The notes beneath the pieces were generated by a model, which was not told where the DNA came from, did no database searches, and saw only the letters and a list, made by a program, of their open reading frames with translations. 12,045 nt of DNA from Clostridiales bacterium (GTDB lineage: Bacteria > Bacillota > Clostridia > Caldicoprobacterales > UBA3941), in NCBI GenBank assembly GCA_012522165.1, contig JAAYKZ010000216.1, positions 1-12,045 on the forward strand, written 5' to 3'. The position numbers and the translations under genes were made by a program. Shown here piece by piece: positions 5,269 through 12,045 of the stretch (its first letter is position 1; each line of letters opens with the position of its first letter).

Positions 5269-6642
5269 ATGTTCACGACTAATCCAAGTTATTCAGATAT
5301 AACCCCTGAAATATTGCAATTGACAGAATTATGTTATGAAAATAGCAATATTGATACATCATTATACGAAAAGTATGATGTTAAACGCGGCTTGCGTGAC
5401 CTTAGTGGTAAAGGTGTTGTTACGGGACTTACAGAAATCAGCGAAATTCAATCTGGTACGGAAGATGAAGACGGAAATTATATTCCTGGCAAAGGAAAAT
5501 TATACTATCGAGGGATTGATGTTGAAGATATAATAAACGGTTCTATTGAGAGTGGGCATTATTGCTATGAAGAAACTGCATATCTGCTTTTGTTTGGACA
5601 ACTACCTACACGTGAACAGTTAAACGAGTTTACGAAGATGCTGGCTTATTATCGTACTCTGCCCACTAATTTTGTAAGAGATATTATACTCAAAGCACCT
5701 AGTGGAAATATGATGAATACCTTGGCACGCAGTGTTTTGACATTATATGCTTACGATGATAGAGCTGATGATATATCAATTCCTAACGTTCTACGTCAAT
5801 GCATACAATTAATCGCTTTGTTTCCCTGCCTTTCCGTTTATGGATATCAGGCTTACAGCCACTATCACGGCGGCAAGAGCTTAATCATTCATACACCAAA
5901 ACCAGAGCTTTCTACTGCCGAAAATATACTTCGTATGCTGCGTCCTAACAAAAAATATACTCCTTTGGAAGCCCGTATTTTAGATGTAGCTTTAGTCCTT
6001 CATGCTGAACATGGTGGTGGAAACAATTCAACCTTTACAACCCATGTGGTTTCATCATCAGGTACGGATACATATTCAGCCATAGCCGCTTCTCTAGGCT
6101 CCTTAAAGGGCCCTAAACATGGCGGTGCAAATATAAAAGTTATGCAGATGTTTGATGATCTAAAACGATCTGTGTCCGATTGGTCAGATGAAGATGCCCT
6201 TAGAAGCTATTTAACTGATATTCTAGATAAAAAGGCTTTTGATAAATCTGGATTAATATATGGTATGGGGCACGCCGTATATTCCCTATCTGATCCTAGG
6301 GCAGAAATCCTAAAAGGTCTAGTAAAAAGTTTATGTGAAGAAAAGGGATTAATGGAAGAATATAAATTGTATACAAATGTAGAACGAATAGCAGCCCAGT
6401 TAATAGCTGAGAAGCGGAGAATATATAAAGGCGTAAGTGCTAATGTAGACTTTTATAGCGGTTTTGTATACAGCATGTTAGGATTACCTGTGGAATTATA
6501 CACTCCTATTTTTGCTGTAGCACGTATTGCAGGCTGGAGTGCCCATCGAATAGAAGAGTTGATTAATGCCGGTAAAATCATTCGTCCTTCATATATAAGT
6601 GTTAAAAAACGGGAAAAATATATGCCCATTGATGAAAGATGA
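5269..6642 (+). CDS. gltA: Citrate synthase
   Basis: The enzyme condenses acetyl-CoA and oxaloacetate to citrate in the cytoplasm; in anaerobic Clostridia this mainly feeds 2-oxoglutarate and glutamate synthesis. The protein has 457 residues, within the range of Firmicute citrate synthases with an extended N-terminus. Visible motifs: KLYYRGIDVEDII (77-89), the first catalytic His in LHAEHGGGNNS (His248), SLKGPKHGGAN (278-288), the second catalytic His in GMGHAVY (His335), the catalytic Asp in NVDFYSG (Asp394), and the C-terminal AGWSAHRIEE (421-430). All three catalytic residues are present. The ATG has AGGAGG 8 nt upstream. It is apparently monocistronic, with its own promoter and terminator. 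2-Methylcitrate synthase cannot be excluded, but no prp genes are nearby. It uses CGT for arginine more than the neighbouring genes appear to. Confidence 0.93.
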   Translation: MFTTNPSYSDITPEILQLTELCYENSNIDTSLYEKYDVKRGLRDLSGKGVVTGLTEISEIQSGTEDEDGNYIPGKGKLYYRGIDVEDIINGSIESGHYCYEETAYLLLFGQLPTREQLNEFTKMLAYYRTLPTNFVRDIILKAPSGNMMNTLARSVLTLYAYDDRADDISIPNVLRQCIQLIALFPCLSVYGYQAYSHYHGGKSLIIHTPKPELSTAENILRMLRPNKKYTPLEARILDVALVLHAEHGGGNNSTFTTHVVSSSGTDTYSAIAASLGSLKGPKHGGANIKVMQMFDDLKRSVSDWSDEDALRSYLTDILDKKAFDKSGLIYGMGHAVYSLSDPRAEILKGLVKSLCEEKGLMEEYKLYTNVERIAAQLIAEKRRIYKGVSANVDFYSGFVYSMLGLPVELYTPIFAVARIAGWSAHRIEELINAGKIIRPSYISVKKREKYMPIDER

Positions 6643-6659
6643 GAAAAATTTCACCTCTT

Positions 6660-6696
6660 AATTAAACGGTAACAATTGTTACCGTTTAATTTTTTG
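6660..6696 (+). terminator. Intrinsic terminator of citrate synthase
   Basis: A perfect 30-nt palindrome (6661-6690) with core CGGTAACAATTGTTACCG is followed by TTTTTTG on the plus strand, 18 nt after the stop codon. No U-run follows it on the other strand. Confidence 0.92.
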
Positions 6697-6704
6697 TTAT
6701 GATG

Positions 6705-6752
6705 TATAATAGTAAAGCCAGATAAATTCTTATACTTACTATACATAAGAAT
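6705..6752 (+). promoter_or_regulatory. Probable ferredoxin promoter (-10) and interrupted palindrome
   Basis: TATAAT at 6705-6710 is a good -10 box, but no good -35 lies 16-18 nt upstream. ATTCTTAT (6726-6733) and ATAAGAAT (6745-6752) form a perfect 8-bp inverted repeat with an 11-nt spacer, ending at the ferredoxin RBS. This is where an operator or RBS-occluding hairpin would act. Confidence 0.45.
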
Positions 6753-6770
6753 AAAGGAGTAGTGGTCAAT

Positions 6771-6959
6771 ATGAAAGCATGTGTAGATAAAGACGCTTGC
6801 ATAGGATGCGGTTTATGCGAATCTATATGCCCAGAAGTTTTTCAGTTGAATGATGAAGGCATATCAGAGGTCATAGTAGACGAGATTCCCCAAGACCTTA
6901 TAGAGTCTGCCAAAGAAGCAGAAGCTCAATGCCCCACAGGTGCTATTACAATCGAATAA
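6771..6959 (+). CDS. [4Fe-4S] ferredoxin, single-cluster type
   Basis: A 62-residue low-potential electron carrier. The motif C10-x2-C13-x2-C16 (CIGCGLC) plus C54 in AQCPTGAI supplies the four ligands of one [4Fe-4S] cluster, and the layout closely resembles Thermotoga maritima ferredoxin (DADACIGCG...CPTGAI). Extra cysteines are C4 and C20. C20 matches the Thermotoga disulfide cysteine, but its partner near residue 43 is missing. I chose the ATG at 6771 because AAAGGAG (6753-6759) is correctly spaced for it; a GTG at 6762 would sit only 2 nt from the RBS. It is monocistronic between two terminators. It is a plausible partner of [FeFe] hydrogenase and of the ferredoxin-dependent 2-oxoacid oxidoreductases used in amino acid fermentation. 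Confidence 0.93.
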   Translation: MKACVDKDACIGCGLCESICPEVFQLNDEGISEVIVDEIPQDLIESAKEAEAQCPTGAITIE

Positions 6960-6972
6960 ACACCCTACAACG

Positions 6973-7004
6973 GCTATTGGTACTACAACCAATAGCTTTT
7001 ATTA
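6973..7004 (+). terminator. Intrinsic terminator of ferredoxin
   Basis: GCTATTGGT (6973-6981) pairs perfectly with ACCAATAGC (6988-6996) around a 6-nt loop, followed by TTTTATTATTT on the plus strand. It starts 14 nt after the ferredoxin stop. It separates this gene from the convergent CBS-ACT gene; there is no U-run on the minus strand. Confidence 0.85.
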
Positions 7005-7643
7005 TTTGTTCTGCAGCTTGTATATAATCTTAAAGCCCTCTTCTTCTAAAGCTTTTTCTATGCCTGCTGTATTTAAGGTATCCAAACCAATTACAACAGC
7101 ACTCTTGGCTGCAGTACCGCGGTAGACCGCTACATTGGATATGTTGGCCCCAAAATTGCTTATTATACTAGTTAGCTTAGACATAATTCCAGGGGCATCC
7201 ACTGCTTCTATAGTAAGTCTGGTTCCCTTTTCTCGGAATCCTAAAAGTTCAATAAAAGCATCAAAGATATCACTCTCGGTAATTATTCCTACCAATTTAT
7301 TCCCGTCCATCACTGGTAAAAAGCTTACGCCATGATCTCGCATCAATGTAGCTGCCTCTTCAAGGAGGGCATTAGGGGAGATGGTAATGGGGTTTTTAGT
7401 CATTATTTGGCTTACCTTTGTTTTTGCCAAGAGATAATTGACTTCACCTATGCTGAGAGTCGTGGCCTGTGATGGAGACGCACGCAGGATATCCTCTTTA
7501 GAAACTACCCCCACCAGTTTGCCGTTTTTTAGCACAGGAAGACGCCTGATATTATGTTGCAGCATAATTTCCTGTGCATCGGGTACTGTTTGATCTGGAG
7601 AGATAGTAAAGGGATTTGAAGTCATCTTGTTCCTTACAAACAT
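7002..7643 (-). CDS. CBS-CBS-ACT domain protein (AcuB-like) at the end of the liv operon
   Basis: A 213-residue cytoplasmic protein with two CBS domains (about 1-55 with MTSNPFTISPDQTV and GKLVGVVSKEDIL; about 75-132 with MTKNPITISPNALL and NKLVGIITESDIF). A C-terminal ACT domain follows (about 140-210, opening GTRLTIEAVDAPGIMSKL). CBS pairs bind adenosine nucleotides or SAM, and ACT domains bind amino acids, so this is probably a sensor; the ligand is unknown. The layout resembles AcuB, named from the Bacillus acetoin cluster, but no acetoin genes are here. The start ATG lies 4 nt after the livF stop, and its AGGAGGT ribosome binding site is formed by the last codons of livF. It is therefore translationally coupled to the importer, which suggests a role tied to branched-chain amino acid uptake or metabolism. 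Confidence 0.9.
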   Translation of the reverse strand: MFVRNKMTSNPFTISPDQTVPDAQEIMLQHNIRRLPVLKNGKLVGVVSKEDILRASPSQATTLSIGEVNYLLAKTKVSQIMTKNPITISPNALLEEAATLMRDHGVSFLPVMDGNKLVGIITESDIFDAFIELLGFREKGTRLTIEAVDAPGIMSKLTSIISNFGANISNVAVYRGTAAKSAVVIGLDTLNTAGIEKALEEEGFKIIYKLQNK

Positions 7644-7647
7644 ACTC

Positions 7648-8352
7648 TCAACCTCCTAAATATGCTTTTTTAATTTCCTCACTTCTCATTAATTCAGAGC
7701 CTGTTCCAGAAAGTACTATAGAACCTGTCTCCATTACATAAGCCCGATCTGCGATTTGTAGTGCCATATTTGCATTTTGTTCTACCAATAAAACTGTAGT
7801 CACTGCTTTATTTATATTATTTTTTATATCAAATATTTCCTGTACTAGTATAGGGGCTAAACCCATAGAAGGCTCATCTAAAAATAAAATTTTTGGACGA
7901 CTCATTAATGCCCTGCCTATGGCCAGCATTTGCTGTTCACCTCCAGACAAGGTGCCAGCTAACTGCTTCCTTCTTTCTCGAAGAATAGGAAAATGCTCAT
8001 AAACCATCTCCAAATCCTGGGCTATCCCATCCCTATCCTTTCGAAGAAAAGCACCTAACTCTAGATTTTCTAAAACCGTTAAGCCGGGAAAAACCCTTCG
8101 CCCCTCTGGTACATGAGAAATACCCATTTTTACCCTTTCCTGAGCAGATGTATTTGTAATATCTACTCCGTTTAAGAATACTGTACCCTGTGTTGGTGCT
8201 TTTAGGCCAGATATGGTACGCAAGGTTGTGGTTTTACCTGCACCGTTTGCACCTATTAATACCACAATTTCACCTTCATTAACCTTAAGGGAGACTCCTT
8301 TAAGAGCCTGTATAACACCATAATGTACATCAATATTATTTACTTCAAGCAT
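7648..8352 (-). CDS. livF: Branched-chain amino acid ABC transporter ATP-binding protein LivF
   Basis: One of the two ATPase subunits that drive import through the LivH-LivM channel on the cytoplasmic face of the membrane. The protein has 234 residues, the standard length. Walker A GANGAGKTT at 34-42, LivF-typical VPEGRRVFPGLTV from 81, ABC signature LSGGEQQ at 135-141 and Walker B ILFLDE at 155-160. The H-loop position reads VEQN (Gln192 instead of His), which is normal for LivF. The start codon lies inside livG with an 8-nt overlap. The last codons GGA-GGT-TGA double as the ribosome binding site of the following CBS-ACT gene. Confidence 0.95.
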   Translation of the reverse strand: MLEVNNIDVHYGVIQALKGVSLKVNEGEIVVLIGANGAGKTTTLRTISGLKAPTQGTVFLNGVDITNTSAQERVKMGISHVPEGRRVFPGLTVLENLELGAFLRKDRDGIAQDLEMVYEHFPILRERRKQLAGTLSGGEQQMLAIGRALMSRPKILFLDEPSMGLAPILVQEIFDIKNNINKAVTTVLLVEQNANMALQIADRAYVMETGSIVLSGTGSELMRSEEIKKAYLGG

Positions 8353-9130
8353 TATTGACTTCCTCCCCTAAATAGGCTTCTATTACCCGCTTATTGGATC
8401 TAATCTCCTCTGGAGTTCCACTAGCGATTACCATGCCGTAATCAAGTACATAAATACGTTCACAAATGTTCATAACTAGTGACATATCATGTTCAATAAG
8501 CAAAATAGTTAAATCAAACTTTTGTCGAATCTCCTTTATTATTCTTGTAAGCTCTGCAGTCTCGGCAGGATTCATGCCTGCAGCTGGTTCATCTAATAGG
8601 AGAACAACAGGATTTGTTGCTAAGGCTCTGGCAATTTCCAAATGGCGCTGCTCTCCATAGGGAAGATTCTTAGCCAGCTCATCCTTTTTATCGTCTAGAT
8701 TAAAAATCTTCAATAGCTCTATACTATCGTTAATTAGCTCTTGCTCCTGTTTCTTATAGTAAGGTAAATGCAAGAAGCTAGGTACAAAGCCATACTTAAC
8801 GTTTTTATGCATGGCAATTAGTACATTTTCTAGAACCGTTAAGTCTTTAAAGAGGCGAATATTCTGGAATGTCCTAGCCAGTCCATTACTGCAGATTTTA
8901 TTTGGCCTTAAGCCCTGGAGCATTATTTCTTGGCCGTCTTTATATAAACTAATAGTACCGCTATCAGGTGTATATATACCAGTCAATAGATTGAATAGGG
9001 TAGTCTTTCCTGCCCCATTTGGTCCGATTAGACCAACTAACTCGCCTTTTTCCAGCTTAAGGCTTGCTTTAGCTACAGCAGTCAAACCACCAAAGGATTT
9101 TGTCACTTTATTGGCATTCAAAATTGTCAT
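8345..9130 (-). CDS. livG: Branched-chain amino acid ABC transporter ATP-binding protein LivG
   Basis: Second ATPase subunit of the importer, 261 residues. Walker A GPNGAGKTT at 36-44, Q-loop TFQN with Gln89, a signature in LPYGEQRHLEIARAL (157-170; the family has YGEQR rather than LSGGQ), Walker B VVLLLDEP at 175-182 and H-loop His214 in IEHD. The motif GLARTFQNIRLF is characteristic of LivG. Its start is 3 nt after the TAG of livM and in the same frame, so amber readthrough would yield a LivM-LivG fusion. It overlaps livF by 8 nt at its 3' end. A GGGGAGGG ribosome binding site lies upstream. Confidence 0.95.
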   Translation of the reverse strand: MTILNANKVTKSFGGLTAVAKASLKLEKGELVGLIGPNGAGKTTLFNLLTGIYTPDSGTISLYKDGQEIMLQGLRPNKICSNGLARTFQNIRLFKDLTVLENVLIAMHKNVKYGFVPSFLHLPYYKKQEQELINDSIELLKIFNLDDKKDELAKNLPYGEQRHLEIARALATNPVVLLLDEPAAGMNPAETAELTRIIKEIRQKFDLTILLIEHDMSLVMNICERIYVLDYGMVIASGTPEEIRSNKRVIEAYLGEEVNNA

Positions 9131-9133
9131 ACT

Positions 9134-10075
9134 CTACACCCTCCCCTTCCTGGATTTTAAGCGATTTCCTAATTCACCAATAAACTCTAATGAAAGTTCC
9201 CTAGATCCCATTAAACCTTGAGGACGGAAAATCATTATAGCAATCAAAGCTGCAGCATATAATACCATGCGTATCTCAGGGAAGGATTGCAGGTAGGTAG
9301 AAATAAGGGCTAAAAGAATAGCAGCTAAAATAGAGCCTGATATACTGCCCATTCCGCCTAAAACTACAATAACCAAGATATCTACAGATTTTAAGAAGCC
9401 AAATAAGTCAGGTTTTATAAAATAAAAATAGGAAGCATAAAGAGCTCCTGCTATGCCTGCACAGAAAGCACCTATGACAAAGGCAATTACTTTGTACTTT
9501 ATGGTATCAATGCCCATAGCCTCAGCTGCTATCTCGTCTTCCCGAATAGATATGCAAGCACGTCCATGGGAGGATTTTATAAAATTAGATATACCTAGTA
9601 CTGTAGCTGTCATAAATATAAATAACCAAGTCCAATTAACAAACTGAGGAATATTATTTAAACCTGCTGCTCCGTTGGTGATTTCAAGATTAAGAAATAT
9701 AATACGTATTATTTCAGACATACCTAATGAGGCAATAGCCAAATAGTCTCCTCTAAGTCTTAGAGTAGGCAGACCAACTAGAAATCCCATAATTGCAGCT
9801 GCTAAAGCACCAGCAAATACACCTATTATAAAGCCGTATATGGTAGAGGTTCTCATAGTTATAAGGGCACATACATAGGCTCCTATGGACATAAAACCAG
9901 CATGCCCAAGAGAAAACTGCCCTGTAAAACCGGTTATTAAATTAAGGCTGACTGCAAGAATTATGTTGATGCAAATAGTAACCAAAGTAGCTTGAAGGTA
10001 ATCACTAATAAGATTAGTCATAATTAAAATCTGTATAACTGCATAGGTAAGCCCAAGAGCAATTAATTTTTTCAT
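9134..10075 (-). CDS. livM: Branched-chain amino acid ABC transporter permease LivM
   Basis: Integral membrane permease subunit, 313 residues, mostly hydrophobic, with about 8-10 predicted membrane segments by eye. Family markers: GFTGQFSLGHAGFMSIGAY near 49-67, VGLPTLRLRGDYLAIASLGMSEI near 104-126, REDEIAAEAMGI near 178-189 and GGMGSISGSILAA near 240-252, which is the loop contacting the ATPases. It ends IFRPQGLMGSRELS and a basic tail, as in other LivM proteins. The start is 3 nt after the livH stop, with GAAGGTG inside the livH end as ribosome binding site. The stop is TAG (9136-9134). Confidence 0.94.
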   Translation of the reverse strand: MKKLIALGLTYAVIQILIMTNLISDYLQATLVTICINIILAVSLNLITGFTGQFSLGHAGFMSIGAYVCALITMRTSTIYGFIIGVFAGALAAAIMGFLVGLPTLRLRGDYLAIASLGMSEIIRIIFLNLEITNGAAGLNNIPQFVNWTWLFIFMTATVLGISNFIKSSHGRACISIREDEIAAEAMGIDTIKYKVIAFVIGAFCAGIAGALYASYFYFIKPDLFGFLKSVDILVIVVLGGMGSISGSILAAILLALISTYLQSFPEIRMVLYAAALIAIMIFRPQGLMGSRELSLEFIGELGNRLKSRKGRV

Positions 10076-10078
10076 AGA

Positions 10079-10963
10079 TCACACCTTCTCTCTCGTATTC
10101 TTACCAAGTAGTCCCGAAGGCTTAACTATAAGGATCAATATCAATATGGCAAAAACCACGGCATCTCTATACATTGAGTTTCCATAGCCAGCCACTAGAA
10201 CTTCCACAGCACCGATAAAATATCCGCCAATCATAGCTCCTGGAATAATTCCAATTCCTCCAAAAACTGCCGCAATAAATGCCTTTAGTCCAGGAACAGT
10301 ACCCATTAAGGGATTTATAGTATTATAATATACTCCTACCAATACTCCCGCTGCTCCGGCAAGGGCTGAACCCAGGCCAAAAGTAAAGGATATTGTAGAA
10401 TCTACATTTATTCCCATAAGCTCTGCTGCATCCTTATCCATAGATACAGCTCGCATTGCTTTCCCTATCTTAGTTTTCTTAACAATAAATTGTAACAGTA
10501 TCATCAAAATTATAGTAATGCTAACCAGTATAATTTGCTGCATAGAAATAACTATATTGCCCATATTTATGGATTTAGTCATTATTCCTGTCATTTCAGG
10601 ATAGGTTCTAACATTTGCAGAAACAAAAAACATCATACCGTATTGCAAAAATAGAGAAACTCCAATGGCAGTTATTAAAACCGATATTCTTGTTGCATTG
10701 CGCAGGGGTCTGTATGCAATCTTTTCTATTAAAATGCCCAGCACAGTACACACAAACATGGCAATTACCAAAGAGGGTAAAAAGCCTAGATTTAAGAAGG
10801 TCATACAAAAATATCCCACGTAAGCACCAATCATATATACATCTGCATGGGCAAAGTTTATAAGTCTTATAATACCGTATACCATGGTATAACCTAAGGC
10901 CATGAGGGCATAGATACTACCCAAGGTTATTCCATTAACAACTTGTTGTAAAAATCCTTCCAA
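10079..10963 (-). CDS. livH: Branched-chain amino acid ABC transporter permease LivH
   Basis: Partner permease of LivM in the inner membrane. Family motifs are LQQVVNGITLGSIYALMALGY at the N-terminus, GIIRLINFAHADVYMIGAY, AMRAVSMDKDAAELMGINVD and GGIGIIPGAMIGG. The frame is open back to 11053, but that extension is not LivH-like. I chose the TTG at 10963-10961 because the protein then begins (M)EGFLQQVVNG like its relatives and has GGAAGG 8 nt upstream, giving 294 residues, the family norm. It sits 3 nt before livM. A strong hairpin separates it from the binding-protein gene upstream, so it is probably expressed by readthrough at a lower level. Confidence 0.93.
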   Translation of the reverse strand: MEGFLQQVVNGITLGSIYALMALGYTMVYGIIRLINFAHADVYMIGAYVGYFCMTFLNLGFLPSLVIAMFVCTVLGILIEKIAYRPLRNATRISVLITAIGVSLFLQYGMMFFVSANVRTYPEMTGIMTKSINMGNIVISMQQIILVSITIILMILLQFIVKKTKIGKAMRAVSMDKDAAELMGINVDSTISFTFGLGSALAGAAGVLVGVYYNTINPLMGTVPGLKAFIAAVFGGIGIIPGAMIGGYFIGAVEVLVAGYGNSMYRDAVVFAILILILIVKPSGLLGKNTREKV

Positions 10964-11015
10964 AGCCTTTACCTTCCTTCCATTTAATATTTTGGAGATA
11001 AAGATATATGAATAA

Positions 11016-11076
11016 GAGTTAGAATAAAATAGCAAATAAGTAGGGTAGAGCAATATCCCTACTTATCTGCTATTTT
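11016..11076 (-). terminator. Intergenic hairpin between the binding-protein gene and livH (partial terminator)
   Basis: On the minus strand an 18-bp stem (11057-11074 with 11028-11045; one G-U, extendable by two A-U pairs) has an 11-nt loop and is followed by TTTTATTCTAAC. It lies about 20 nt after the binding-protein stop. Such hairpins usually raise the binding protein over the membrane genes by partial termination and 3' end protection. The plus strand also has a T-run after the stem, but no plus-strand gene leads into it. Confidence 0.8.
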
Positions 11077-11095
11077 TTCCTATATTGCTAATTAA

Positions 11096-12045
11096 TTATT
11101 TTCCAAACTTTTCAACATTTGCCTGGACGCCATTTTGAAGCTCTATTACTATGATCTCTTTTACAGGATTATGATTTTCGTCTATGCTAAAGGTTCCTGT
11201 AACACCTTGGAAATCCTTAGTTTCTTCTAAGGCTTTCTTTAGGGACTCTCCATCTAGTTTTTCTGCTCGTTTAATGCCATCTACTACGAACATTGCCGCA
11301 TCATAGCCCAATGCATTAAAGGCATCTGGATCCCTTTCATATTCTGCTTTGAAATCCTCAATAAATTGGGCTACTGCTGGATCTGGGTCAAGAGCAGAAT
11401 AGTGATTTGAGAAATATACATCATTTAAAGCGTCAGCACCGGCTAGGTTTACAAGATCAGGTGAATCAAATCCGTCAGCACCAAGGATTGGTACATCTAT
11501 ACCTAGGGCTCGAGCTTGCTTGATTATTAAGCCCGCTTCCTCATAATATCCAGGTAAATAGATAACATCAAAATCTTTGTCTCTTATGCTAGTAAGTATT
11601 GGTCTAAATTCCGTATCCTTTGCTACATAAGATTCCTGAGCAACAATGGTGCCGCCAGCTGCCTCAAAGGTTTTGATAAAACTCTCAGCCAATCCCTTAC
11701 TATAATCGTTAGAGCTATCCATAATAATTACGGCTTTTGACTTGCCAAGTTTCTCTATAGCATAGTTAGCCATAGCTGTTCCTTGATAAGAGTCGTTAAA
11801 GCAAATACGGAATGCGTATTCTTTAAGACCAGAATCATCTACAGTAACATCGTCAGCTGTGGCTGATCCTGATATAACTGGTACCTTATGCTTTTCAGCT
11901 ACAGGTATCTCAGCCTTAAAGGAACCAGAAGTTGCCGGTCCTATAATAGCAATAACCTTATCTTGAGTTATAAGCTTATTAGCCAAAGTAGTAGCTTCAG
12001 CAGGTTCGGACTTATTGTCATACTTAATCAATTTGATTTTCTTTC
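11096..12045 (-). CDS. livJ: Branched-chain amino acid ABC transporter substrate-binding protein, C-terminal part
   Basis: Extracytoplasmic leucine/isoleucine/valine-binding protein of the periplasmic-binding type I fold; in a Gram-positive it would be a lipoprotein. The 315 residues present start at KKIKLIKYDNKSEPAEATTL and run open to the window's right edge, so the signal peptide and first lobe start are missing. Recognisable parts are KVIAIIGPATSGS, the segment AYRI-like EYAFRICFNDSYQGTAMANY, DVIYLPGYYEEAGLIIKQAR, GADGFDSPDL, DPDAFNALGYDAA and the C-terminal GVTGTFSIDENHNPVKEIIVIELQNG. It is the first visible gene of the liv operon; the promoter lies outside the window. The exact substrate cannot be told from sequence alone, but the Liv context favours branched-chain amino acids. 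Confidence 0.93.
   Translation of the reverse strand, partial: KKIKLIKYDNKSEPAEATTLANKLITQDKVIAIIGPATSGSFKAEIPVAEKHKVPVISGSATADDVTVDDSGLKEYAFRICFNDSYQGTAMANYAIEKLGKSKAVIIMDSSNDYSKGLAESFIKTFEAAGGTIVAQESYVAKDTEFRPILTSIRDKDFDVIYLPGYYEEAGLIIKQARALGIDVPILGADGFDSPDLVNLAGADALNDVYFSNHYSALDPDPAVAQFIEDFKAEYERDPDAFNALGYDAAMFVVDGIKRAEKLDGESLKKALEETKDFQGVTGTFSIDENHNPVKEIIVIELQNGVQANVEKFGK

Noticed and set aside
6762..6770. GTG start for ferredoxin three codons upstream
   Set aside because: It would leave only 2 nt between the ribosome binding site and the start; the ATG at 6771 fits the spacing and the family N-terminus.
8811..9221. Plus-strand open frame of 136 codons antisense to livG/livM
   Set aside because: It is the reverse reading of strongly supported livG and livM sequence and has no recognisable domain.
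10964..11053. Upstream extension of livH by 30 codons
   Set aside because: The residues are not LivH-like and overlap the 3' flank and stem of the hairpin. The TTG at 10963 has a ribosome binding site and matches the family start.
1..12045. CRISPR arrays, tRNA/rRNA genes, insertion sequences
   Set aside because: I read through the intergenic regions and saw no regularly spaced repeats, cloverleaf-like sequences or transposase fragments.

Overview
The window is low-GC DNA that looks like an anaerobic member of the Clostridia (Firmicutes). The evidence is AT-rich intergenic DNA with consensus sigma-A promoters, strong AGGAGG-type ribosome binding sites, a complete [FeFe]-hydrogenase maturation set, a one-cluster clostridial ferredoxin and a high-affinity branched-chain amino acid importer. 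Together these suggest a hydrogen-metabolising, amino-acid-using fermenter. The genus cannot be fixed from the window.

Layout from left to right. (1) Minus strand, 1-758: an Rrf2/CymR-type regulator followed by the start of cysK (cysteine synthase), with a promoter at 730-758. Both genes carry an in-frame amber TAG at the codon of a nearly invariant lysine: Lys6 of the Rrf2 helix-turn-helix, and the PLP-binding Lys of CysK. (2) Minus strand, 802-4867: the operon hydF-hydG-hydE, encoding the three enzymes that build the H-cluster of [FeFe] hydrogenase. It starts at a promoter whose -10 box lies inside a Rex operator. It runs through a leader of about 210 nt that holds an intrinsic terminator and a competing 16-bp antiterminator pairing, and it ends at a terminator overlapping the hydE stop codon. 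(3) Plus strand, 5025-7000: citrate synthase and a small [4Fe-4S] ferredoxin, each with its own intrinsic terminator. (4) Minus strand, 7002-12045: livJ(partial)-livH-livM-livG-livF plus a CBS-CBS-ACT protein. This is a complete branched-chain amino acid ABC importer with a possible amino-acid or nucleotide sensor translated directly behind livF.

How the genes fit together. Rex senses NADH/NAD+, so the hyd operon would be de-repressed when reductant accumulates. Ferredoxin is the usual electron carrier to [FeFe] hydrogenase, and amino acid uptake feeds the reductive and oxidative fermentation branches. CymR and CysK form a known regulatory pair for cysteine metabolism in Bacillus, and they are adjacent here. 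No hydrogenase structural gene, mobile element, CRISPR array, tRNA or rRNA was seen.

The two observations most worth following are the paired Lys-to-amber codons in the Rrf2-cysK operon, which mean recoding, double inactivation or sequence error, and the apparently undescribed terminator/antiterminator leader of hydF.
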